Source of the DNA: Diphasiastrum complanatum
Lineage: Eukaryota; Streptophyta; Lycopodiopsida; Lycopodiales; Lycopodiaceae
Assembly: GCA_029204225.1 (NCBI GenBank)
Contig: CM055097.1
Span: 47,552,617 to 47,616,616, forward strand
Direction: 5' to 3'
DNA length: 64,000 bases
The notes below the pieces were generated by a model. It ran no database searches. It had not been told where the DNA came from and worked only from the letters and a program-made list of their open reading frames with translations. A program made the position numbers and the translations under genes. Of the stretch, positions 46,848 to 58,800 are shown piece after piece (position 1 is the first letter of the stretch; each line of letters starts with the position of its first letter).

Positions 46848-49800
46848 CGCGAACAGACAAACAGACCCGTTCGGAAATCGGAAATCAAGTTTAGGGCTTA
46901 GCAGACGGTTCGAATGGTTCAAACCGGGTCCGAACGATTCGATGGTTCGAACCATGAGAGGCGGTTCGAACCACGGTTCGATGCAACCTTGGTTGAGACG
47001 AGTGTAGAACACCTGTTCAGACAGATCTCGATTCTACTAACAAAGTGCGCAGTTTACTTGACAAAGGATGAGAAAGAAACAAACGCGAACTCGAAACATT
47101 TCTACTTGTGACCAACTCGAAAGATTCGCTTTGTTTATCTTGCAGCCAACTCGAAAGATTCGCTAACTGATACAGTGGTATCAGAGCATACAGGATTAGA
47201 ACTGATATAGTGGTATCAGAGCATACAAGTCAGAGTCGATACAATGGTATCTTCGCATCCCTCTCAGCATTCTTCATACATCCATTAGCAAGCCACATCT
47301 AGAGTTATTCAGAAAATAGAAGATGTCGTCGATCAGCAATATTCAGGCTAAGATCACTATGATCTTGGATCCAGAAGGTTCAAACTATTTGATTTGGAAT
47401 TTAAAGACTTCACTCATATTGAAGGGCGAAGGTCTATGGCAATGGGTAGATCCAATAGAGGAGAAGCCAATAACTACTCCTGGCAAAGAACTTCGAGAAT
47501 GGAGTTTGAGAAATGACAAAGCTATAGCAATTATTGTGTCTTCAGTGCATGACAATATAATGCTAGATCTTACATCAATTTCGAACGCAAAAGATTTATG
47601 AGAAGAATTGCAAACCAAAAATGAGACTCGATCTCATAATCAGATCATGTTCTTGGAAGACCAATCAACTTACCTACAGTGGGACGACAAAGACCTGACT
47701 ACATTTGCGAAAGATTAAAGATTTGTTTATTTCTTTGCAGAATTCTGGCACGAAAAATACAATTTTCTTCGAGTTCTACCCAGGTCATTCCACACAACTC
47801 GAACCTTATTGGCGAAAGATGCGACAATGACACTTCAAAAGGCAATAGACGGAGTAAAAGAGGAGGTAAAAGCTCGTGAACGCTATGACGACAATGGTGA
47901 TTCCGAAAATGCTCTATTTACTCAGAAGAATAAATCTTCTAAGAAGTTTAAGTTTAAGAGGGAGTCGTCTAAAAAGAATGAGTCTAAGACAAATGATCAA
48001 CAATAATTCTGGTGATAAGAAGATCTGCAACAGATGCAAAAGATCAGGTCACACAGAAGATAAGTGTTGGTTAAATCCAAAGATTGAATGTACTCATTGT
48101 CATAAACGGGGTCATGCAGCAGTGGACTGTTATCAGAATCCCAGAAACAAAAAGGAGCAGAATCGAAGCGAACCTTCAGATTCAAACTATGTCGAAGACA
48201 AAGCAGAATGCTCCAGAGCAGCAGAAGACAGGACAACAAGGAACTCAATAGCTTATGTTAGTGCTGATCTATGCTGTTCAACAAATTCAATTCGAGTAGT
48301 ACTTGATTCACCTCACATTTTGTTTTCTCGAAACAAATATTGTCTGAGTACAAGAAGACGAACTATTCGAATTTCATTATACTTGGAGACGGTTCTAACA
48401 CGTGGTTGATGGAACTAGTGTACTATGGCTGGACACGAATTAGGGTGACAAGAAACTGGAGGAAGTTCTCTATGTCCTTACTCTTGACAAAGATCTTCTA
48501 TCCGTAGCAAAGATAGTCGATACAGGCATGTCAGTAACCGTCACAAAGAACTCTTGTAAACTGTTCGAGGAAGATTCTGATAACCTAGTTGCTAAAGGCA
48601 ACAAAGAAGGAAATTTGAATCACTTGAACATTCGAACAAGAATCAAACAAGTGAATCAAACTCAGGAATCGACAGATATACTGTGGCACAAGAGGCTATG
48701 TCACGTGAACATGGAAGCCTTGTACCAAGCCAACAAAAGTTAGAGAATTGAAGGAGTCGAAATCAAAAGTAGAGATATTCGAACTACCTGCGAATCCTGT
48801 CTTAAAGGCAAGATGACTAGAACACCTTTCAGTAAGAATGTTTATAAAGCAACTAAGGTACTTGAAATTGTGCATTCAGATATTTGTGGACCATTCGGAG
48901 TATTGTCGTTGGGTGATGCAAAGTACTTCATTACGTTTATTGATGACTTCAGCAAGTTCACTGTAGTATACTTTATACGTACAAAATCTGAAGCTTTCGA
49001 CAAATTCGTTGAGTATACGAATTGGGTTGAGAAGCAGACAGGCAATAAGTTGAAGCAGATTTGCACAGATCGTGGAGGTGAATACATTTCCAACGAATTC
49101 AAAGCTTACTGTACTGATCGAGGTATTATGCATACGAAGACTGCATCATACACACCTCAGCACAATGGAATAGCTGAACGAAGAAATCGTACACTGATGG
49201 AAGGTGCTAGATGTATGATGGCTCATGCGAAAGCACCAAAACAGTTGTGAGCAGAAGCAGTGGCGACATCGAATTATCTTCAGAATCGTATTCTGAAATC
49301 TCGAATACCGGATAAAACTCCTCATGAGATATGGTGGAAGTCAAAGCCAAAGCCAAATCTTGCACATGTTCGGACATTCGGATGCGCAGTGTATATGCAC
49401 ATACCAGACAAGTCGAGAAAGAAACTCGATGAAAAGACAGAACAAGATTTTCTGGTAGGATTCGAGTTACATTTGTCATATTATCGTGTCTATGCACTCG
49501 AAACTGGCAGAATAAAAATTGTTCGAGATGTTAAATTTGATGAGTCGAAATACATAGCATACAATGAACTAGTCGGCTATGAAATTCTCAAAAACCATAA
49601 TGAGCTACCAACAACGACAGAAGTAAAACAAGCAGATGATGAACGAGAATTACCAGATTCAGAGGGAGTTACAGATCGAGTACCTGACAGACTCGAATCA
49701 CCAGCTCGAATTCTAGCAGACAAGGTCGAATCAGAATCGAACTCGAAACCTACAGAATCGAACTCGAAACCACCTGTGAGAAGACCTGACAGACAACGAA

Positions 49801-52800
49801 AACCACCAGAAAGGTGTGGTCAGGATGTTTTTAATACAGCCATCGAATTTTGTGGTTTCTCTGATGAACCTCAAACATTCGAGGAAGCTATTGATGGACC
49901 AGATAAAGATCGCTAGATTCAAGCAATGGAGGACGAAATGTCATCCATGTATAAGAACAATGTATGGACACTTGCACCTATTCCTGATGGCAGAAAACAA
50001 GTCAAATGCAAGTGGATTTACAAGATCTAAACAGGTCCTGATGGAGAGAACATCAAATACAAAGCAAGGTTGGTTGCTAAAGGATTTTCACAAAAGTATG
50101 GAATCGACTACACTGATACTTTCTCACCGGTAGTCAAACATACATCAATTCGCTTGTTATTCGCTTATGCAGTGGCTCATGATCTGAAAATCCATATTGT
50201 GGATGAGAAGACTGCTTTCTTGCACGCAGAATTGGAAGAAGACTTATTCATGGACCAACCACTTGGTTTTGTAAGCCAAGAATATCCAGAATACAGATGT
50301 CACATGAATAAAAGCATTTATGGTCTGAAACAAGCAGCAAGACAATGGTATACAAAGAAGGACGAAGCACTACGTTCCTTAGGCTTCAAACCTCTATTTG
50401 TTGAATCAAATGTCTATATCAAACATGTCCAAAATGAAATAATCATTCTAGCTGTCTATGTTGATGACATGCTTATCTTCTCAAGAAGAGATAAGTTAAT
50501 TTCAGATGTCAAAAGAGACATTTCTGAAATATTTGAGATCGCAGACCTAGGAGAAGCTAAAATCTATCTAGGCTTGTAGATCCAAAGAGACTTTGAAGGT
50601 GGTAAGTTGTATCTTCACCAACAAAAGTACACAAAAGATCATTGAAAACTTCAACATGCTCGAATGCAAAGGTGAGCATACTCCCATGATACCTGGAACA
50701 ATACTGAGCAAGGCAGATTGTCCGCAGACTCTCGAGGAAGAGAAGCGAATGGCCAATACACCCTATCGTAGGCTGATTGGATCATTGTTATATCTAGCAG
50801 ACAACACCAGACCTGATATAGCGTTTGCAATATACAGGCTGAGCCAATATAATTAGAACCCAGGATCGTCTCTGGATAAGCAAGAAGCAAACAACAGTAG
50901 CTCAATCTTCCTGTGAAGTAGAATATGTAGCAGCAACCAAGATGGCAAACGAGCTGATCTGGATCAAACAGATGTTGTAAGGATTTGATGAATCTATTTC
51001 TGAACCTTATGTCTTGTTAATGGATAACACTTCAGCAATCTATCTTACGAAAGATCCTGTATCTCACTCGAAAACGAAGCACATAGCTATCAAGTATCAT
51101 GTAATTCGGGACTTAGTCGAGAAGAAGATACCGAAGACAGTCTTGATACCCACAGAGGAAATGGCAGTTGATATCTTTACAAAGCCACTCAGTAAAGCTT
51201 TGTTCGAGAAGCAGCGAAGAAGATTGGGTTTAATCCAATTGCCCACTTTGAGAGGGAGCTGTAGAACACCTGATCAGACAAATCTCGATTCTACTAACAA
51301 AGTGTGTAGTTTACTTGACAAAGGATGAGAAAGAAACAAATGCAAACTTGAAACATTTCTATTCGTGACCAACTCGAAAGATTCGCGAAACAGTTTCTTG
51401 TAGAAGCTCGTGGTTTCTTGTTGAAGCTCGAAAGATTTGCGAACAGAATCTTGTTGCGAAATATTTTGTTTCTTGTTCAAACCTCAGATGTCGCGAAATT
51501 GTCGCGAACAATTCGCGAAATATTCTGGATTTTTCTTCAAGCTCAAAATTGTCATCTGTCGCGAACAATTCGTGAAACACGAAGATATCACGAAGAGACA
51601 AGTGTCGCGAATAATTCGCAAAACACGAAGCTGTAACGAAGAGACAGACTGTCGCGAATAATTTGTGAACATAAAATTCGACCCTGGAGACAGAGCGTCT
51701 ATTTGAATATCAACCGTCGTAAATGGTTAGATCTACTGTTACAGGATTAAAAGGCCAAAAGACCTGTAAATAAAAGGCCAAAAGACCTATCCTGTAGCAA
51801 TATAAATACATGTGCACTACTCGTTGTAACTCACTCACTCAATCAGAGACACAACAGCGAGATAAGACAACAAGAGATGTATATTGATGATTCAGATTCA
51901 GAGTTATAAAAGTTCATTTTTGATCAATAGTTTCTTATTGTCTAAAATTGTCTAAAGTTGTCTCTTAATTCCGCACGTTTATTCAATCAAGGCAAAAACT
52001 GTTCTATTAGTACATGGATTAGAAACAGACCCGATTGAAGACACTGATATTAGTTTGATTTATTCAAACTTCCATCGTGTTCTCTGAGGAAGAATTGTTA
52101 CCATTTTCCCTACAACGAGTTCACAGGGGTCTCAACTAACAAAGAAAGATAAGAAGATTGCGGAACAGTTTACCAGTCGAGATGGATTGCTATTTTGGAA
52201 TGGGAAGGTTCGTGTACCAGAGGACGATGTGCTTAAAATGGAAAATTCTGTTTGAATGTCATGGCATACCCTGTGCAGGACATCTCGATATACATAGGTC
52301 TCTTGACTTGGTCAGAAGAGAGTTTTATTGGCCAAAACTCAAGCCATATGTCGAGTCATATGTGATTAAATGCAAGCCCTGTCAACTAGCTAAGGCTGAA
52401 CGCCTTAAGGCCGGTGGTTTGCTGCATCCATTGGATATCCCTGATAGGAGATGGGAAAGTATATCGATGGACTTTGTAGTTGGACTTTCAAAGACCCAAC
52501 GACAAAACGATTCTATTTGGGTAGTAGTGGACAAGTTAACTAAGTTAGCTGTGTTCATACTAGTTAAGTCAACTATTAAGGCTTCTAAATTAGCCCAAAT
52601 CTTTGTTGAAAGATTATTTCGGTTTTATGGATTGGCGAGTGACATTGTTAGTGATAGAGATCCTAAGTTCACAGGTCACTTTGCGGCACATGCACAGGGA
52701 GGCTTGGGACCTATATAGCCTTTTAGAAACTTGTCCAATTCCATTCCTATTTTGGTGCTTTTGTTTCCAGTTTCTCTCTCTCTACACTTGTCTCCTATCC

Positions 52801-55800
52801 CGTGGCTCGGGGGTGAGGCTACTGGAGATTGATCGGTGGCTTCTCGTTGGTTGGGTGGTTTTGCTCCATAGCGTGTCCTCATGTGTTTGACTTCTAAGCA
52901 AGATCTTGAGGAGCTTTCCCTTGCATCCAAAATGGGTAAGAAGGCCACCTTAAGGGCTTTGCAAAATTCCTCCCAAGTTTTGGGCAGTTCGGTTTTCCTC
53001 GTAGATCCTGCCACTAGGTAAATGCTTTACCTCGCAGGTATATGACGACCATACTGATCTTATTGTCGTCCGTTGAATCATGCATGGAGAAGTGCGAACT
53101 CCACCAATCCAGCCACGGTATCACAACATCGAGGGATCTATCCTTCTTTTCTCCCAAAAAAGAATCAAGTTTGATGGTGCAAAGCTTGCCTGGTTTGCGC
53201 CAATTCCCCCACTCTTGCTACTCCCTGTTATGTTTTGCTTGCATATCAAGAATATGCTGCAGTAGGTTGTTGATAAGGATCTCAACATTATGAACTATAG
53301 AGGTACTCATAGGTTCATCTTCTTTCGACTGAATTGGTTCCATAACTAGAGAGGGAAACAAGAGGATTGCAATCTCAGATGGAAGAAGAGTGCTCACGCC
53401 AAAATCAGCTCACTGCAACAAGGTATAAAACACTTACTTTACAAAACTTTCTCAAGACTATTAACAAGCTAAGGTATTGTCCATGGTTGCCAAAGCTTTT
53501 GAAGGAAGCTTGAGAACTTTAAATGAAAATGAGAAAAATGTGAGGAAGAGTGGCAATCCACCACTCAGCTCCCTTCCAAACTTTTCTCACATAGGTACCT
53601 ACTAATTGGCTGCAGATGCAGAAAAGGAGATGAAGAGCTGGTAGGCAGTGCCACGCCAGTCAACTCAAAAGTGCGCCCCCCCCCCCCCCCCCCCCCCCCC
53701 TTTGCTACCTCTAGTTGGCCACGTGCTTGCTGGCCCCACCCCTTCCGCACCTACTGGACTGGCTGTGCAAGATGGCCAGCCAACGAACTGGCTCAACTAG
53801 CTGGCGTGGGCATGCTGGCCATGCGTTGGGTGCCAGCAGGTGGCGCTCTGGCCTGCTGTGCCCCTTTTGTTATTAAAAACTTTTCTAATTTCTTTAAGAA
53901 AAAAGAAAAAGAAAAAGATAACACTTGGTGAGGGTTTCCGACGATTCTAATTTTTTTTCAAAAAAAACAAACCGTTCGCCGAAGTGAATCGATAAAATCA
54001 GAACACAGCTTAAGGTGGCTCTGATACCAACTGTTATGTGCTTGCTAAACCCTAAATCGCCAGGTGCCGGTTAGCACAACTTTGAGTAGATTTGGGGTGG
54101 TTCGTTCCTACAGCTCCAGCGCATCCTTTCAGACCTGTTCCAGTAGTTTTCAGCAGGGGAATTGGGCGCATTTTTTCTGGCTCAGAACAGCGACTTGGAA
54201 GAAGTGTTGTTGGGGGGGGCTGACCAGCGTTTTTTTTTAATTTATTTCCATAATCCACGGTTTGGTGACAGTAGAATCAGCGAGCTCAGAAGTCAATAGA
54301 TCATCTGTTTTTCAAGCATTTAATGCTTTCCACATTGACTTGTTTCAAAAGAGTTTTGATGATCTCTCTGTCAGAACAAACCAGCGCCCTTGTAATCTGA
54401 ATTTCCAGTGCTTGGTTTTAGTTTTTCCGTGGAGTGTTGGATTGTAGTTTTGCTACATCGAAGGACATTCTATTAAGTATAACCCAATGCTGTTAGAGGA
54501 GGATTGGGAGCTTCTAGATTCCAAGATATTTTGGAAACGTTTTTCAGTATACCTCCAATTGTTTGCTAGCAAACCAGCGATCTGTATATGCAATTTACGA
54601 CAAGCTCAGGTCGGTGCATACCGTTTGGTAGTTCTGATCCAGCAAACTAAGGAAAATTCCATGGCTTGGATTCCAGGGAGCACTCATTCCTTTTTTTGAA
54701 GAGGTTTGGGGTCAGATTTGCCTTTCTCAGTGTTTTACAGTAAGTGCAATTTTCTGGTTTGATTTTGTGCTATCTTTGTTTTTTGTTCATAATGGAAGAT
54801 GATAGAGTTGATATTCCACTTAGCCCTCCCGTTGCTCTTCCATCACCACCACCCAGCCCTGTGCTTAGTCCTGCCCATAATCCGCCTACAATGGTTGCTC
54901 GTTCGCCTGTTGGTACTTCCCCTTCTGTGCAAGCTCGCATGGATAGTGTGGAAAAGATCGTCGCAGAGATGCGAGTGATGATGGTAGCTGGTGGTTATGC
55001 GTCTTCTTCGCAGTATGCTCCGCCTTATCCGTCTTCTGTTGTTCGTCCTGTGTTACCTCCACCCTATCCAAAGAAGACAAAGATATTAAACCTACCCGTT
55101 TGGCAGGAAACACTCCCCAATGCAATACTGATATTGTAGATCAGTGGTTGCATAAGTGGGAGGAGTATTTTGATTTGAAGTGGTCCCCAACTGATGAGGG
55201 TTGGTGGGTCCGCAAAGCTGCTTACCATTTCACTGATTTTTTTGACAGGTGGTGGTGCAAGTTGTTGAAGTCTAATCAGGCTCCATCCACCTGGCTTGAG
55301 TTTAAGCGAGCTTTTTTTTTATTCCTCCACACGAGCATGTGCGTGCGACGGATGCTTGGCTTTTGCATCATCAGAGGCAGTACATGGTGTAGGAATATGC
55401 TGATAGGTATCGTGAGACACTTATCAAGATTCCGGAAGAGATTCCCGAGTGGCTCGTAGTCCACAAGTTCATATTTGGCCTTCATGAAGAGTTGAGGCCT
55501 TCAGTACTTAATGAAGGGTGCAAGACTTTAGAAGAGGCAGTTGCTATAGCTCTCAACTTTGAAGGTAATGTGCGCACCAAGGCTGAATCTGGAGCGCCAA
55601 GCTAGCCTTAAAGGAAGGGTTCGCGAAAGTCTGGCCAAGCTGGTCAGAAAGGCTTTTCGCAGAAGGATCCTATCCAGATGCAGCAGACTTTGAAGCGCAA
55701 GGCGAGATCTCCTATGGCTCGTCGTGCTTACGACAAGTCTCCCCTTAGTCTTGAGCAAAAGGAAAAGGCCAAGAAAGACGAATTATGCTTTTTCTGTCTT

Positions 55801-58800
55801 GGCAAGCATCTTTTCAAAGATTGTCCTCGAGGAACGGGCAAGAAGCTCCATACTATGCAACGTCAAGATGAGGAAATTTTGGATGACTTGTTGGTAAGTG
55901 ATGATGAAGACACTCATCGTGTCATGACTATTTCGGTGCGGAAGCTTGTTCCAGAGGCACCAGTTTGTTATTTGTCCACCAAGGCGCGGGAAGCTTATCA
56001 GTTTCCATATAGTGAACTGATATGCATGAGGGGAAAGCTGGAAGGTCATGACGTGCTTGTCTTGTTTGACACCGGTTCCTCGCATAATATTATCAATTCT
56101 CGCGTGGTGCGGAAGTTTCGCTTGGCTACTGTTCCATCTGATTACCGGTATACTGTTGAGATGCCAGATGGTAAGGGAACAGAGGTTTGGGATGAAAGAA
56201 TCTCTCGGGCGTCTTTGTCTATTCAGACGTATACCGAGAAGTTAAATTTTGAAATTACTAAACTAGCTAAGTTTGATATTGTACTTGGTAAGCGGTGGCA
56301 TGCAAGTAAGCAGCCCACTATAGATTTTAAGTCACATGTGTATAAGTTCGGGCATGAGGGTATGTCTCATGTCTTAAAGGGGGAGAGACCATCTGTTGAG
56401 GGTCCTCTTGTTACCTGTATGCAAATAAAGAGAATGGGGATTCAATATTTGTGGTTTTGTCATGTGAATGTTGATTCCAGTTTTGATTCTTATGTTGGTA
56501 ATAATCAGATAAGCACACTCATTAATAAACCACAAGAAGCCTCATTTACTTTTGCATCCCCTAGTGCACATGCATTTTCATTATAGCCTAGATGTGACCC
56601 AGCAAGTGAGTTGGAGAAGTCCATCCGCACTCAGTTTAAACACGTGCTAATTAGTAATATGCCAGAGTGATTGCCGCCTAGTTGGAATGTTGATCATCGT
56701 ATTGAGCTCGTTCCAGGGGCAAGTCCGGTATGTAGGCCTCCTTATAGGATGAGCCTAAAACAGGAAGAGGAAGTCAAAAAAATGTTGGAGGAGTATCTCA
56801 AGCTGGGGTACATCTGTCCGAGTTATTCACCTTTCGCCTCTCCTATTTTACTTGCTAAGAAAAAGGATGGTAGTTTCCGGATGTGTGTAGATTACAGGGG
56901 ATTGAATAAGATCACTGTAAAGCACAGGTATCCGATGCCCAAGATTGATGATCCACTGGATGCGTTGCAAGGTGCAACCATTTTCAGTAAGATAGATCTC
57001 AAAAGTGGATAACATCAGATTCGAGATGAAGACGTCCAGAAGATGGCCTTCCGAACCCGTTTCGGTCATTATGGATCTTTGGTTATGCCATTTGGGTTAA
57101 CCAATGCCCCAACCACATTCATGATGCTCATGAACGATGTCTTGCGAGACTATATGGGCAAGTTTGTCGTCAATTTTATTGATGATATATTGGTTTTTAG
57201 TAAAGCGGTCGAGGAGCATGAGGTTCATCTCAAGACCGTATTTGGCAAGTTACAAGCTTCTGTCTTGTATGCCAATGCTCAATAGACAGAGTTGTGTAAA
57301 ACTCGTGTCGAGTATTTGGGTCACGTAGTGACTGCGGAGGGTATTTCGGTTGACCCAGCCAAGGTGGCTGTGGTTAAGAAGTGGCCGAGGCCTGCCAATA
57401 TACGCCAATTACAATCTTTCTTAGGCTTTTGTAAGTTCTACTGGCGGTTTGTTAGGAATTATTCCTGGATAGATGCTCCTTTAACGGACCAGTTAAGGAA
57501 AAACAACACTGTGGTTCGATGGGATGCTGAAGCTCAACAACGTTTTGAGAACTTGAAGGAGTCTGTGGCCACGGCTCCAGTCCTCAAGATTGTGGATACC
57601 CAGAAACCTTTTGACCTAGAGACGAATGCAAGTGGCATTGCCGTAGGTGCAGCGTTGGGCCAAGAGGGTAGACCAGTAGCCTTTAAGAATTTGACACCAG
57701 CTCAACAGAGATATCCTACACACAAGCAAGAGCTATATGCGATTATACATGCGCTCAAGGTGTGGAGTACATAGATCATCATACTTTAAAGTATTTTTGC
57801 ACTCAACCAGATTTGAAAGGCCGCCAAGCTCGGTGGGCCGAGCTGATGCAGGAATTTCACTTGGAAATTCGCTTCCGAAGAGGGAAGGAAAATGTGGTCG
57901 CTGATGCACTATCTCGTATACTGCATCAGATGAGCTTTACTTTGGTTGACAGTGGTCTCATGGAGGAGATTAAGAAGGCTCAAGAAAAGGACCCGCATTG
58001 TCAGCGTGTGTGGCCTAATGCGCGCAAGGTAGTCGACCAAACCGGAAGAGTCAGTCGAGGCTGTCGCTTCCGTATAGGCACACACCAGTACATATCTAAC
58101 ATACACCGTGAAGGATGGTATGTTATTGAGAAATGGAAGACTTTTCGTGCCAGACGTGAAGGATCTTCGTCGTAAGATACTTCATGAATGCCATGATAGT
58201 CCCTGTGTAGGGCACCCTGGTATTGATAAGACTAGTGAGCTTTTAAGAAGGCATTTTTTCTGGCCACGATTGCAGCGGGATGTAAGAGAGTATGTCCAGC
58301 GTTGCACGACTTGTCAAGTGAACAAGGCCGAGAGAGTAAGTCCTCCGGGCTTGCTACATCCACTTGAGATACCTGCAGGAAGGTGGGAAAGCATCTCTAT
58401 GGATTTTATTGTTGGGCTACCCAAGACCCAGAATGGATTCAATTCCGTTGTGGTAGTGGTAGACAGGTTTTCCAAGATAGCTCATTTCATCGCAACGACC
58501 AAGAAGGTCACAGCTCCGCAAGTGGCTGAGTTGTTTATTCAGAATATTGTCAAGTTACATGGTCTTCTGAAGTCCATTGTTTCTGACAAGGATCCCAAGT
58601 TTACGGGAAATTTTTGGATTGAGGTGTTCACCAAGCTGGGAACACAGTTGCGGATGAGTAGCTCGGAGCATCGTCAGACGGATGGTCAGACAGAGCGAGT
58701 GAATCAGATCTTGGAAGATATGCTTAGGGCATATGTTAGTAGTACGCAAACAGACTGGGTAAAGCATTTACCGCTATTGGAGTTCGCGTACAATGATAAG

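Larger units (their letters stand above)
45768..46992. mobile_element. Inverted-repeat element rich in GGTTCGAACC palindromes
   Basis: The left end starts GGTTGCATC (about 45770) and the right end finishes GATGCAACC (about 46990). Both ends carry several CGGTTCGAACCG-type palindromes (45779-45835 and 46905-46985). The centre has no coding domain and contains a (CA)n region and a (CT)n tract. It lies within a gypsy pol reading frame that appears to continue beyond it. Likely a non-autonomous DNA transposon or fold-back element. No clear target duplication was found. Confidence 0.55.
47003..52114 (+). mobile_element. Nearly complete copia element (family E)
   Basis: Starts TGTAGAACACC at 47003 and ends TTTTCCCTACA at 52114. 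It is flanked by ACGAG at 46998-47002 and 52115-52119, a perfect target duplication. All copia domains are present in order (gag, CCHC, protease, pre-integrase, integrase, RT, RNase H), with several stops and frameshifts. The 3' LTR is 855 bp, but the 5' LTR has only about 150-170 bp left. It is the same LTR family as the solo LTR at 8009-8955. It sits in TAM41 intron 2, inside an older gypsy. Confidence 0.92.

Noticed and set aside
53671-53931. Pro-rich open frame through the poly-C run
   Set aside because: Created by the C25 homopolymer.
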